DNA of 7,027 nt from CAYLWN01 sp964387625. GTDB lineage: Bacteria > Patescibacteriota > Microgenomatia > UBA10105. Location: assembly GCA_964387625.1 (NCBI GenBank), contig CAYLWN010000040.1, positions 1 to 7,027 of the forward strand, written 5' to 3'. Shown here piece by piece: positions 1 to 6,547 of this stretch; the first letter of the stretch is position 1, and each line of letters starts with the position of its first letter. The position numbers and the translations under genes are program-made. The notes under the pieces are model-generated. The model had not been told where the DNA came from, searched no databases, and saw only the letters and a list, made by a program, of their open reading frames with translations.

Positions 1-1323
1 GGCATATTTGGAATGGACATAAATATTTTAAACAGTCTTATTGCGGACACTTTTTCAGAAAAAGGCGATAAAATTATTCTCCCAAATCAGCAGGCAGCCA
101 AATTAGGTTTTGATTATGTGGTAAAAAATCCGCCTCAAGGTTTTGATCGAAAACTGATAAAAAGAACTGCTCAACCAAAAATTGTTATTACCGGAAACGA
201 AGCTTATGTATTGGGAGCAATTGCCAGCGGATGTAAATTTTATGCTGCATATCCGATGACTCCGATGGCAGCAGCATTAGTATATATGGCAGAAGTCGGT
301 CCTAAATACGGTGTTGTGGTAAAACATGCAGAGGATGAAATTTCGGTAATCAATATGGCAATCGGAGCCAGTTATACCGGTGTCAGATCAATGATAAATA
401 CTGCCGGTGGAGGATTTTCACTTATGGTTGAAGGTTTGGGACTCGCAGGAATTACAGAAACACCGCTTGTTATAGTTATGGCACAACGTCCTGGACCGGC
501 AACCGGTTTACCTACATACACTGGTCAAGGTGATCTCAAATTTTTAATTAATGCTTCGCAAGACGAATTTCCCAGAGTAATATTGGCTCCCGGCGATGTG
601 GAAGAAGCATTTTATTTAACAGTTGAAGCTTTTAATATTGCAGATAAATTGCAAACTCCGGTTTTTGTGCTAGTTGATAAATTTTTATGCGAAAGTCATA
701 AATCAGCACCGATTTTTGATCAAACAAAAATAACTATTGATAGAGGTAATTTATTAAGTAAGGAAATTGGTGATACGGTAGAAAATTACATGCGTTATCA
801 GGATACACCATCCGGAATATCACCCCGAAATTTGCCTGGTATGAAAAAAGCCATTGCCACTATCAATTCCTATGAACATACAGAATATGGTTTTTCAACT
901 GAAGATATTACAGATAGAATAAAACAAGTAGAAAAAAGAAATCGTAAGTTAGATTCATATAAAACTACTATTTTGAAACCGACTAAATACGGTGATGAAA
1001 ATGCCCAAGTTACCTTAATTGCTTGGGGCTCAACCAAAGGTCCGATTTTGCAAGCTTTAAAAAGATTAAAATCGGAAAATTTCAATCAGACTGTTAATTT
1101 TATTCATTTAAATCATGTTTGGCCATTACCAAAAGAAGCTTTAATTGAAGAATTAAATAAATGCCAAAAAGTTTTATTAGTTGAAGGTAATTCACAAGCT
1201 CAGATGGCAAGTTTAATCAGAGAACAAACAGGGATTGAGATTAAAAATAAATTATTAAAATATGATGGCCGTCCGTTTTATCCTGAAGAAATTATCGAAA
1301 AAATTAAGGAGATTTCAATATGA
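1..1323 (+). CDS. korA: 2-oxoacid:ferredoxin oxidoreductase, fused gamma-alpha subunit (5' partial)
   Basis: Large subunit of a two-subunit oxidoreductase that oxidatively decarboxylates a 2-oxoacid (2-oxoglutarate, pyruvate or similar) to an acyl-CoA in the cytoplasm, passing electrons to ferredoxin. The frame is open from base 1, and the first ~40 residues (numbered from base 1) look like the end of a gamma domain. The ATG at 13 is therefore probably internal, and the gene, usually about 560-600 residues when fused, starts before the window. The pyrimidine-binding domain follows from about residue 60, with YPMTP at 84-88 (family YPITP), EDE at 111-113, a GGGFSLMVEGLGLAG stretch and QRPGPATGLPT from 162. 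The SPRNLPG segment holds an Arg that in related enzymes contacts the substrate carboxylate. A transketolase-C-like domain runs from about residue 335. Its TGA stop overlaps the beta-subunit ATG by 4 bp. Family is certain; the substrate cannot be read from sequence. Confidence 0.93.
   Translation, partial: GIFGMDINILNSLIADTFSEKGDKIILPNQQAAKLGFDYVVKNPPQGFDRKLIKRTAQPKIVITGNEAYVLGAIASGCKFYAAYPMTPMAAALVYMAEVGPKYGVVVKHAEDEISVINMAIGASYTGVRSMINTAGGGFSLMVEGLGLAGITETPLVIVMAQRPGPATGLPTYTGQGDLKFLINASQDEFPRVILAPGDVEEAFYLTVEAFNIADKLQTPVFVLVDKFLCESHKSAPIFDQTKITIDRGNLLSKEIGDTVENYMRYQDTPSGISPRNLPGMKKAIATINSYEHTEYGFSTEDITDRIKQVEKRNRKLDSYKTTILKPTKYGDENAQVTLIAWGSTKGPILQALKRLKSENFNQTVNFIHLNHVWPLPKEALIEELNKCQKVLLVEGNSQAQMASLIREQTGIEIKNKLLKYDGRPFYPEEIIEKIKEISI
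1306..1311 (+). promoter_or_regulatory. Shine-Dalgarno for the beta-subunit gene
   Basis: AAGGAG lies 8 nt before the ATG at 1320, inside the end of the alpha-subunit gene. Three ATG codons follow in a row (1320, 1323, 1326). The spacing favours the first, which also gives the ATGA stop-start overlap typical of translational coupling. This is the only canonical Shine-Dalgarno I find before a gene in the window. Confidence 0.8.
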
Positions 1324-2171
1324 TGATGCAAGATTTACAAGCAAGAACTCCTACTTGGTGTCCGGGTTGCGGAAATTATGGTATTTGGGCAGCGCTTAAA
1401 AATACTTTAGTCAAATTAGGTTGGGGACCGGAACAATTTGTGATTGTTTATGGTGTAGGTTGCAGTGGTAATATGACGGATTTTGTTAAAAGTCATGGAT
1501 TTCATTCTTTACACGGCCGTGCTATTCCAAATGCTATTGGTATCAAACTCGCCAATCATAAATTAAAAGTAATTTGTGTAGTAGGAGACGGTGATTTTTA
1601 CGGAGAAGGTGGAAATCATTTTCTACATGCAGTTCGAGGTAATCATGATATTTGTGTGATTGTGCATGATAATCGGGTTTACGGATTAACAACCGGTCAG
1701 ACAGCACCCACTTCTCCTAAAGGTTTCATATCCAAGTCTACTCCTTCAGGTGTGATTGAACAAGAAATTAACGGACTATCTATAGCAATAGTTCAAGGGG
1801 CTTCTTTTGTGGCACGAGGTTATGCCGGAGATGTACCACATTTATCAACTATATTTGAAAAAACACTGCAACATAAAGGATTTTCTTTGGTAGATGTTTT
1901 GCAGCCTTGTGTGACTTTTAATAAAGTTAACACGTATCAATTTTATCAGCAAAAAGTATTTAAACTGGAAACTTCAGAACATAAAATAAACGATAAAGCA
2001 GAAGCATTAAAACAAACGGTTGTTCAAACAGATAAAATACCTATTGGTGTAATCTATCAAGAGGAAAAATTAGCGTATCATGAAGAAGTGGCTGTATTAA
2101 AAGAAATACCTTTGGTTGATCAACCTGTAAAATCTCCTGATTTGCGGGACATTTGGCAATCTTTATCTTAA
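1320..2171 (+). CDS. korB: 2-oxoacid:ferredoxin oxidoreductase, beta subunit
   Basis: Catalytic partner of the preceding subunit, carrying thiamine diphosphate and a [4Fe-4S] cluster. The four expected cluster ligands are visible: C14 and C17 in CPGCGNYG, C48 in GVGCSGN and C197 in QPCVTFN. The TPP/Mg-binding motif starts with GDGD at 89-92 and ends near D117-N118, followed by YGLTTGQ, a hallmark of this family. At 283 residues it has the normal full length. No separate ferredoxin-like delta subunit is present, so electrons should leave through this subunit's cluster to an external ferredoxin. It is coupled to the alpha gene by a 4-bp overlap. KorB, PorB or a general 2-oxoacid type are all possible, and the symbol marks the family rather than a proven substrate. 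Confidence 0.94.
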   Translation: MMMQDLQARTPTWCPGCGNYGIWAALKNTLVKLGWGPEQFVIVYGVGCSGNMTDFVKSHGFHSLHGRAIPNAIGIKLANHKLKVICVVGDGDFYGEGGNHFLHAVRGNHDICVIVHDNRVYGLTTGQTAPTSPKGFISKSTPSGVIEQEINGLSIAIVQGASFVARGYAGDVPHLSTIFEKTLQHKGFSLVDVLQPCVTFNKVNTYQFYQQKVFKLETSEHKINDKAEALKQTVVQTDKIPIGVIYQEEKLAYHEEVAVLKEIPLVDQPVKSPDLRDIWQSLS

Positions 2172-2185
2172 TTTTAAAATCACCG

Positions 2186-2215
2186 TTGACAACTTAGCAC
2201 TACGTATGTTAGACT
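2186..2215 (+). promoter_or_regulatory. Promoter of lon
   Basis: A perfect -35 TTGACA (2186-2191) is followed after 18 nt by TAGACT (2210-2215, 4 of 6 matches to TATAAT), with an extended -10 TG at 2207-2208. Transcription would start near 2222, only about 7 nt before the lon ATG, so the message would be almost leaderless. No terminator separates this promoter from the upstream gene, so some read-through is possible. Confidence 0.7.
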
Positions 2216-2220
2216 GCTAA
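2194..2220 (+). promoter_or_regulatory. CIRCE operator (HrcA binding site) over the lon promoter
   Basis: Arms TTAGCACTA (2194-2202) and GACTGCTAA (2212-2220) are separated by exactly 9 nt. The consensus is TTAGCACTC-N9-GAGTGCTAA, so 16 of 18 arm positions match with the canonical spacing. The arms pair with each other at 7 of 9 positions. The operator begins just after the -35 box and covers the -10, so bound HrcA repressor would block RNA polymerase. Expected behaviour is repression at normal temperature and release under heat or misfolding stress, when HrcA loses GroEL-assisted activity. Confidence 0.85.
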
Positions 2221-2228
2221 TCATATTT

Positions 2229-4632
2229 ATGACACAACTGATGGATCCTAAAATTGATCAACGTTATCCAATAATTCCCATAAGAGATGGTGTGGTATTC
2301 CCCGGAACCGAAGTTGTCCTTACTTTTGGCCGCGAAAAATCCATTGCCGCAATTGAATCAGCTGCCAGTTTTAACAAGCAAGTTGTATTGGTGATGCAAA
2401 AAACCGCAAATAATAATAATCCCAATCCGGAAGATTTATATAGAATAGGTACCAAGGCAACCATTGAACGGATGTTTAAACATGATGGTGAGATTAATGC
2501 TTTGGTGAAAGGAATTTCCCGGGTAGAAATACTGGCATATGATAAAACAGAACCGTATTTATTAGGTAGGATTAGTCCAATTCCTGACACAGGAGATATT
2601 ACTGATCAAGTGACAGCTTTATCAAATCATATTTTGTCAGAACTTAGAAAAGCTGTAAATTTGGGTAAGGCTGTCGATTTTCTGATTTTTATGAACATTA
2701 TGTCATCTCCTCCAATTGGAGAATTGGTCAATCAAGTCGCAAATATTTTAGAGATTAAACCTCAGGAAAAACAAGGGCTATTGGAAATGAATGATGTTAA
2801 AACAAGAATGGAACAGGTAGACGGACTGTTATCCCATGAAGTAAAAATATTAGAATTAGAGAAAAGAATTTCCAGCAAAACTCAAGAACGGTTTGATAAA
2901 AATATCCGTGATTCAGTGTTACGGGAAAGATTAAAAACTATTGAAAAAGAACTAGGTGAAGAAGAGAACAGAGAATTTAAAGAATTATCAGATAAAATAA
3001 AAGCTGCAAAAATGCCTCAAGAAGTTTTTAAAAAAGCGGAAAAAGAATTAAAAAGATTAACTCAAATGTCTCAATACAATCCGGAGACTTCTTATGTGCG
3101 TACTTATTTAGAATGGTTGACTGATTTGCCATGGGTGAATGAAATACAGACAAATATTGATATTTCTAAAGCCCAAAAAATATTAGATACGGATCATTAT
3201 GGACTCAAAAAAATCAAAGAAAGAATTATTGAATATTTAGCTGTTATTAAACTGAAAATTTCCAAAGAGAAAAAAATTCAGGAAAAAGAAAGTACCCTTA
3301 AAAAAGAAAATGTACCTGCAAAACAAAAAATATCTCATCCGACAATTTTATGTTTCGTTGGTCCTCCGGGTGTAGGTAAAACTTCATTAGGTAAATCGAT
3401 TGCCCGGGCATTAGGTAGAAAATTTGTAAAAATTTCTTTAGGTGGAATCAGGGATGAAGCTGAAATAAGAGGACACAGACGGACATATGTGGGCGCACTG
3501 CCCGGAAGAATCATCCAAGGCATTAAGCAAGCAGGAAGCAATGATCCGGTGTTTATGATGGATGAAGTGGATAAAATTGGAACTGATTTCCGCGGTGATC
3601 CTTCAGCAGCATTGCTAGAAGCATTGGATCCTGAACAAAATAATGCTTTTTCAGATCACTATTTGGAAGTACCTTATGATTTATCAAATGTCTTTTTTAT
3701 CACTACCTGTAATGTGTTAGATACGGTGCCACCGGCACTGCGTGACCGTTTGGAAATAATTCATTTTCCTGGATACACGGAAGACGAAAAATTTCATATT
3801 GCCCAAGGATATTTAGTTGATAAACAATTATCAATTAACGGTTTAGAAAAAGACCAGGCAGAAATAAAAGATTCCGCATTACATAATATTATTGAAAATT
3901 ATACCCGGGAAGCAGGAGTTAGAAGTTTAGAAAGAGAAATATCTACGGTTCTTAGAAAAATTGCCAAGGAAGTTGCTGAAGGTAAAAAAGCAAAAACTCT
4001 AGTTAAAACTTCTGATTTACAAAAATATTTAGGTCCGGCTAAATTTACCGCATATTTAGCTGAGAAGAAAAATGAAATAGGTATGACCACTGGTCTTGCT
4101 TGGACAGAAGCAGGGGGAGACATTTTATTTATTGAAGTTGCATTGATGCCGGGAAAAGGACTATTAACTCTTACAGGTCATTTGGGAGACGTAATGAAGG
4201 AATCTTGCCAAGCAGCTATGTCATATGTGAGAAGCCGTTGGCAACATTTAGGTTTGCCTGAGAAATTTTTCCAGACTTTAGATGTACATGTGCATGTGCC
4301 TGAAGGTGCAGTACCAAAAGACGGGCCAAGTGCCGGTATTGCAATAACTACGGCAATTGTTTCAGCTTTAACAAAAATTCCTGTTAAGCGGATAGTAAGC
4401 ATGACAGGAGAAGTAACTTTACGAGGTAGGGCATTGGAAATCGGCGGAGTTAAAGAAAAAGTAATTGCAGCTCATAGAGCTGGAATAAAAACTGTTATAT
4501 TACCTAAAAATAATAAAAAAGATTTGGAAGATATTCCCAAACAAATTCTTAAAGATCTGCAATTTGTATTTGTTGAAAATGTGGATGAAGTTTTGAAAGT
4601 TGCGTTGACCAAACCTTTACCGCATTTAAAAT
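2229..4632 (+). CDS. lon: ATP-dependent protease La (Lon), stop codon lost in gap
   Basis: Cytoplasmic AAA+ serine protease that unfolds and degrades misfolded and short-lived regulatory proteins. The N-terminal LON substrate-binding domain spans about residues 13-210, followed by a coiled-coil-rich linker. The AAA+ module has Walker A GPPGVGKT (378-385), Walker B with D445-E446, sensor-1 N495, arginine-finger region R505/R507 and sensor-2 R565. The protease domain carries the Ser-Lys dyad S701 (PKDGPSAG) and K744 (GGVKEK), 43 residues apart as in E. coli Lon. About 20 extra Lys/Glu-rich residues lie just before Walker A. About 801 residues are readable, ending at ...PHLK. The next base is T and then N, so the stop is probably within the first gap bases. 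No Shine-Dalgarno precedes the ATG at 2229, and an in-frame ATG at 2241 is an alternative start. Confidence 0.97.
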
Positions 4633-4732
4633 NNNNNNNNNNNNNNNNNNNNNNNNNNNNNNNNNNNNNNNNNNNNNNNNNNNNNNNNNNNNNNNNNNNN
4701 NNNNNNNNNNNNNNNNNNNNNNNNNNNNNNNN
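4633..4732. other. Assembly gap (100 N)
   Basis: Exactly 100 N separate the end of lon from the stop codon of the convergent serine hydrolase gene. A round 100 is a common scaffolder placeholder, so the true length is unknown. Any translation through it is meaningless. It most likely hides the lon stop codon and the terminator(s) between the two converging genes. Confidence 0.98.
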
Positions 4733-5671
4733 TTATTTCAAAAAATCATAAACCATTTTAGAAATTTGTGCGATAGTTTCTTCGGTTTGCGTTTCATCAT
4801 TTATATCATTGGTTAAAATTCCCAAATAATATGTATGTGAAGGAGATTCAATGATTCCCACGTCATGGATAAGACCAATTTCTGAACCAATTTTATGGTA
4901 AATAATGACATTGTCAGGTAAATATTTTGGTATCCGGTTTTCAAAATCACTATTTTTCAGCATCCCCAGCATTTCCATAGTATAAGCTTGATTAGTGATT
5001 TGTCCACGGTACATCTTGGCAAGTAAAAGTCCTAAATCTTTATTTGAAGTTTTATTATTTACCATGTCTGTTTGCACTAAACCCCAACTATTTATTAATT
5101 TTTGAATTTGATCAATGCCAATTTTATTAGACAAAACATAGGCAGCAGTATTATCGCTTTTTTCCATCATCAATTGAGCAAGAGTTTTCAAAGAATAAAC
5201 TCCCCCTGGTCCTTCACTTCGAATAGCACCGGTACCGTAATCTTGGATATCACTAGATTGGATTGTAATCCGTTCATCTAAATCAATTTGTCCGTTTTGA
5301 GCCTGGTAATAAAGCGCAGCTAATATAGGAATTTTGTTTACAGATGCTGCAGTAAAAATCATGGTTTCATTAAGATTAAAAGAATCTTGGTTGTTTAAAT
5401 CAAAAATATAAATTGAATAGATACCTGTTTGTTTTTCAATTAGTTTTTTTATTTTGTCATCCAAAGATGAAAGTTTTTCAGATTTTTTTTGAAAAATATC
5501 GAAAAAGGAAAATTTTGGAGTCTCATCAGCTAAAGGGGAAACTACATTGGATGGTTGGGAATTAAATAATAAAAACCCGATACCTGCAATAGCGATAATC
5601 AATAAAAGAAAAAGCAAGACATTACCTTGATTATTTTTTGAAAAACTGTATTTGCTGTTTTTGTCAGACAT
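4733..5671 (-). CDS. Membrane-anchored class A beta-lactamase-like serine hydrolase
   Basis: Penicillin-recognising serine hydrolase of the class A beta-lactamase fold, probably outside the cytoplasmic membrane. Counting from the ATG at 5671 (312 residues), a charged N-terminus precedes one hydrophobic segment at about 17-37 without a lipobox, suggesting an uncleaved anchor. Catalytic motifs are SVNK (S110, K113), SDN (172-174) and KIGS (260-263, replacing the usual KTG/KSG), followed by IHDVGII, typical of this fold. The region between SDN and KIGS contains TSNKDL, matching the TxxDL helix after the omega loop, but no ExxLN, so the deacylating Glu166 appears absent. A beta-lactamase, a DD-peptidase-like enzyme or a slow acyl-enzyme binder are all possible. 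A 12-codon extension to a TTG at 5707 is open, but its first codons are the TTGACA of a possible promoter. The TAA stop is the first triplet after the gap. Confidence 0.88.
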   Translation of the reverse strand: MSDKNSKYSFSKNNQGNVLLFLLLIIAIAGIGFLLFNSQPSNVVSPLADETPKFSFFDIFQKKSEKLSSLDDKIKKLIEKQTGIYSIYIFDLNNQDSFNLNETMIFTAASVNKIPILAALYYQAQNGQIDLDERITIQSSDIQDYGTGAIRSEGPGGVYSLKTLAQLMMEKSDNTAAYVLSNKIGIDQIQKLINSWGLVQTDMVNNKTSNKDLGLLLAKMYRGQITNQAYTMEMLGMLKNSDFENRIPKYLPDNVIIYHKIGSEIGLIHDVGIIESPSHTYYLGILTNDINDETQTEETIAQISKMVYDFLK

Positions 5672-5677
5672 GTGGAA

Positions 5678-5707
5678 TATTTTCAACGAATACTTAGAAG
5701 TTGTCAA
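5678..5707 (-). promoter_or_regulatory. Possible promoter of the serine hydrolase gene
   Basis: On the minus strand, TTGACA (5707-5702) is a perfect -35 box. The best -10 at 18 nt is AAAATA (5683-5678), which is weak. Transcription would then start next to the ATG at 5671, giving a leaderless message. The first ten bases, TTGACAACTT, are identical to the start of the lon promoter (2186-2195). The weak -10 keeps confidence low; AT-rich alternatives lie further upstream. Confidence 0.4.
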
Positions 5708-5725
5708 CTACCGCAGGGGTATTCG
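5687..5725. repeat. Nested inverted repeats upstream of the serine hydrolase
   Basis: CGAATAC (5687-5693) and GTATTCG (5719-5725) form a perfect 7-bp inverted repeat with a 25-nt interior. Inside lies the 11-nt palindrome AGTTGTCAACT (5699-5709), which overlaps the TTGACA box of the possible hydrolase promoter. The block is visibly richer in GC than its AT-rich surroundings. It could be an operator or a recombination remnant; the sequence alone does not decide. Confidence 0.5.
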
Positions 5726-5843
5726 AATAATTTAAATATATATAAGCTCGAAATCTTATAAAAGTACACTTGTTGAAACGAAATTAGAAACCATTTAGCA
5801 TCAACAGATTATATATATATTTTAGAATAAATATTTATAAATC

Positions 5844-6173
5844 TTATTTATTAATCAATCCTTCGTAAACTGAAACTAGAGTTGTTCCCATAAGTCCCCA
5901 GTAAAATGGTATCCAGATAGGAATACCGAAAAATTGTGGGTTTGAGTAACTCCATGCTTTACTAAAATTAACTAAAATAATCTCAACCATAGGTCCACCG
6001 ATAAATATCAAAATAAACCATAATAGTTCTTTTTTGATTGGATAAATTTTATGTTTTGCATATGCAATAAGTATGAACATAATTGATAATAATATAGCTT
6101 GGTTTGACAGGAAAAAGGTGCAAAAATTTGAAAGTAACAATATACTTACTGAGATAACTAATTTACGATTCAT
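5844..6173 (-). CDS. Small four-helix integral membrane protein, unknown function
   Basis: A 109-residue protein with about four membrane segments (roughly residues 4-21, 23-39, 48-66 and 84-103). I do not recognise the family. A distinctive conserved-looking stretch runs from P61 to G96, with E64 in or near the third helix, an aromatic loop AWSY (73-76), GIPIWIP (83-89) and WG (92-93). The frame stays open upstream to an ATG at 6470, but that extension reads antisense through the tRNA gene and is low in membrane character. The ATG at 6173 is preferred: hydrophobic sequence begins there, and a TATAAT lies just upstream. There is no Shine-Dalgarno. A 172-nt AT-rich spacer separates it from the serine hydrolase on the same strand, so co-transcription is possible but not shown. 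Confidence 0.72.
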   Translation of the reverse strand: MNRKLVISVSILLLSNFCTFFLSNQAILLSIMFILIAYAKHKIYPIKKELLWFILIFIGGPMVEIILVNFSKAWSYSNPQFFGIPIWIPFYWGLMGTTLVSVYEGLINK

Positions 6174-6180
6174 ACTTAAT

Positions 6181-6186
6181 ATTATA
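6181..6186 (-). promoter_or_regulatory. -10 box for the small membrane protein gene
   Basis: A perfect TATAAT reads on the minus strand from 6186 to 6181. Transcription would begin about 7 nt later, near 6174, directly at the ATG at 6173, giving a leaderless mRNA. No good -35 box is present at 16-18 nt, so this site is suggestive only. Confidence 0.5.
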
Positions 6187-6274
6187 CACAAGTTGCTAGC
6201 ATTAGATTGGTATTTCGGGAAACGTGATAAAAGATTTGAAACAGTCCATTTAAACTTTAATAAATTTATATTTG

Positions 6275-6346
6275 TACCGCGTAAGGGAGTCGGACCCTTG
6301 TTATTAAGTTGAGAACCTAATGTCCTGACCGTTAGACGAACGCGGC
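6275..6346 (-). tRNA. tRNA-Glu (anticodon CTC)
   Basis: A complete 72-nt cloverleaf. Acceptor GCCGCGT pairs with ACGCGGT (six Watson-Crick pairs plus G1-U72), with discriminator A and no encoded CCA. The D arm is GTCT/GGAC with G18-G19 in the loop. The anticodon stem TTAGG/CTTAA closes loop TTCTCAA, giving anticodon CTC for glutamate GAG codons. The variable loop is 4 nt (TAAC). The T stem AAGGG/CCCTT closes loop TCCGACT. The T loop has C at position 55, where T (modified to pseudouridine) is almost universal. The D arm resembles known bacterial tRNA-Glu. The gene is probably transcribed from the promoter at 6414-6443. I see no clear terminator after its 3' end. Confidence 0.94.
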
Positions 6347-6368
6347 GTATTTTAGTTAGATGCCGATG

Positions 6369-6412
6369 TTTGTTTTGATGTCTCAAAACAAAATCGTGCA
6401 CGGTAATACCGT
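6369..6412. repeat. Three consecutive palindromes in the tRNA-Glu leader
   Basis: Arms TTTGTTTTGA (6369-6378) and TCAAAACAAA (6383-6392) form a perfect 10-bp hairpin with a 4-nt loop. CGTGCACG (6395-6402) is an 8-nt perfect palindrome. It overlaps ACGGTAATACCGT (6400-6412), a 13-nt palindrome with 6-bp arms around a central A. No T-tract follows the hairpin on either strand, so it is not a standard terminator. The block sits between the predicted tRNA transcription start and the mature tRNA 5' end, so it could be operators or a structured 5' leader. Confidence 0.7.
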
Positions 6413-6413
6413 A

Positions 6414-6443
6414 ATTATAGCTTAAAATTAATCTACTTGACAA
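6414..6443 (-). promoter_or_regulatory. Divergent promoter of tRNA-Glu
   Basis: On the minus strand, TTGTCA (6443-6438, 5 of 6 matches to TTGACA) is followed after 18 nt by a perfect TATAAT (6419-6414). Transcription would start near 6407, about 60 nt before the mature tRNA. Its -35 box lies on the same bases as the greA -35 box on the opposite strand, so the two promoters cannot easily be occupied together. Confidence 0.72.
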
Positions 6444-6465
6444 GGAATTTAGGCTTAAGTATACT
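6437..6465 (+). promoter_or_regulatory. Promoter of greA
   Basis: TTGACA (6437-6442), a 17-nt spacer and TATACT (6460-6465, 5 of 6 matches) make a near-consensus sigma70 promoter. Transcription should start near 6472, leaving an untranslated leader of about 88 nt before the greA ATG. Confidence 0.85.
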
Positions 6466-6508
6466 TTCAAAGTTGTCTTAAAAATAAGATGTAAAAATTT
6501 AAAATTTC

Positions 6509-6547
6509 TAACCCCAAAAGATATTTTTTCTTGGGGGTTATTTTTTT
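6509..6547 (+). terminator. Intrinsic terminator inside the greA leader (putative attenuator)
   Basis: TAACCCC (6509-6515) pairs with GGGGTTA (6534-6540), with further A-T pairing inside after a small bulge. The hairpin is followed at once by seven T (6541-6547). The greA ATG lies only 12 nt beyond. No other plus-strand gene lies upstream after lon, so this terminator acts on transcripts from the greA promoter itself. On the minus strand the bases after the hairpin do not form a clean T-tract. A smaller hairpin, TCTTA/TAAGA, occurs earlier in the leader at about 6476-6489. Confidence 0.85.

Noticed and set aside
13..15. ATG at 13 as the true start of the alpha subunit
   Set aside because: The frame is open to base 1, and the residues around it fit the interior of the gamma domain. 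A family member starting here would lack that domain's core.
4633..4751. Lon extended through the N block to a YFKKS ending
   Set aside because: The N bases are placeholders, and the residues after them are antisense to the hydrolase C-terminus.
5672..5707. TTG start adding 12 residues to the serine hydrolase
   Set aside because: There is no ribosome site before it, and the TTG is the first triplet of a TTGACA box. The ATG at 5671 gives a clean charged N-terminus before the anchor helix.
5806..5822. TA-rich run as a phase-variable repeat
   Set aside because: It is short and lies in generally AT-rich intergenic DNA with no promoter placement that would make its length matter.
6073..6312. Plus-strand 79-residue ORF
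   Set aside because: It overlaps the membrane protein gene and the tRNA on the opposite strand and has no family resemblance.
5844..6470. A 208-residue reading of the membrane protein starting at 6470
   Set aside because: The added N-terminus runs antisense through the complete tRNA-Glu and the divergent promoter region and has no membrane character. The ATG at 6173 is a better start.
6489..6494. ATG-TAA minimal start-stop element in the greA leader
   Set aside because: It is expected by chance in AT-rich sequence and has no ribosome site. It is worth recalling only if the leader proves conserved.
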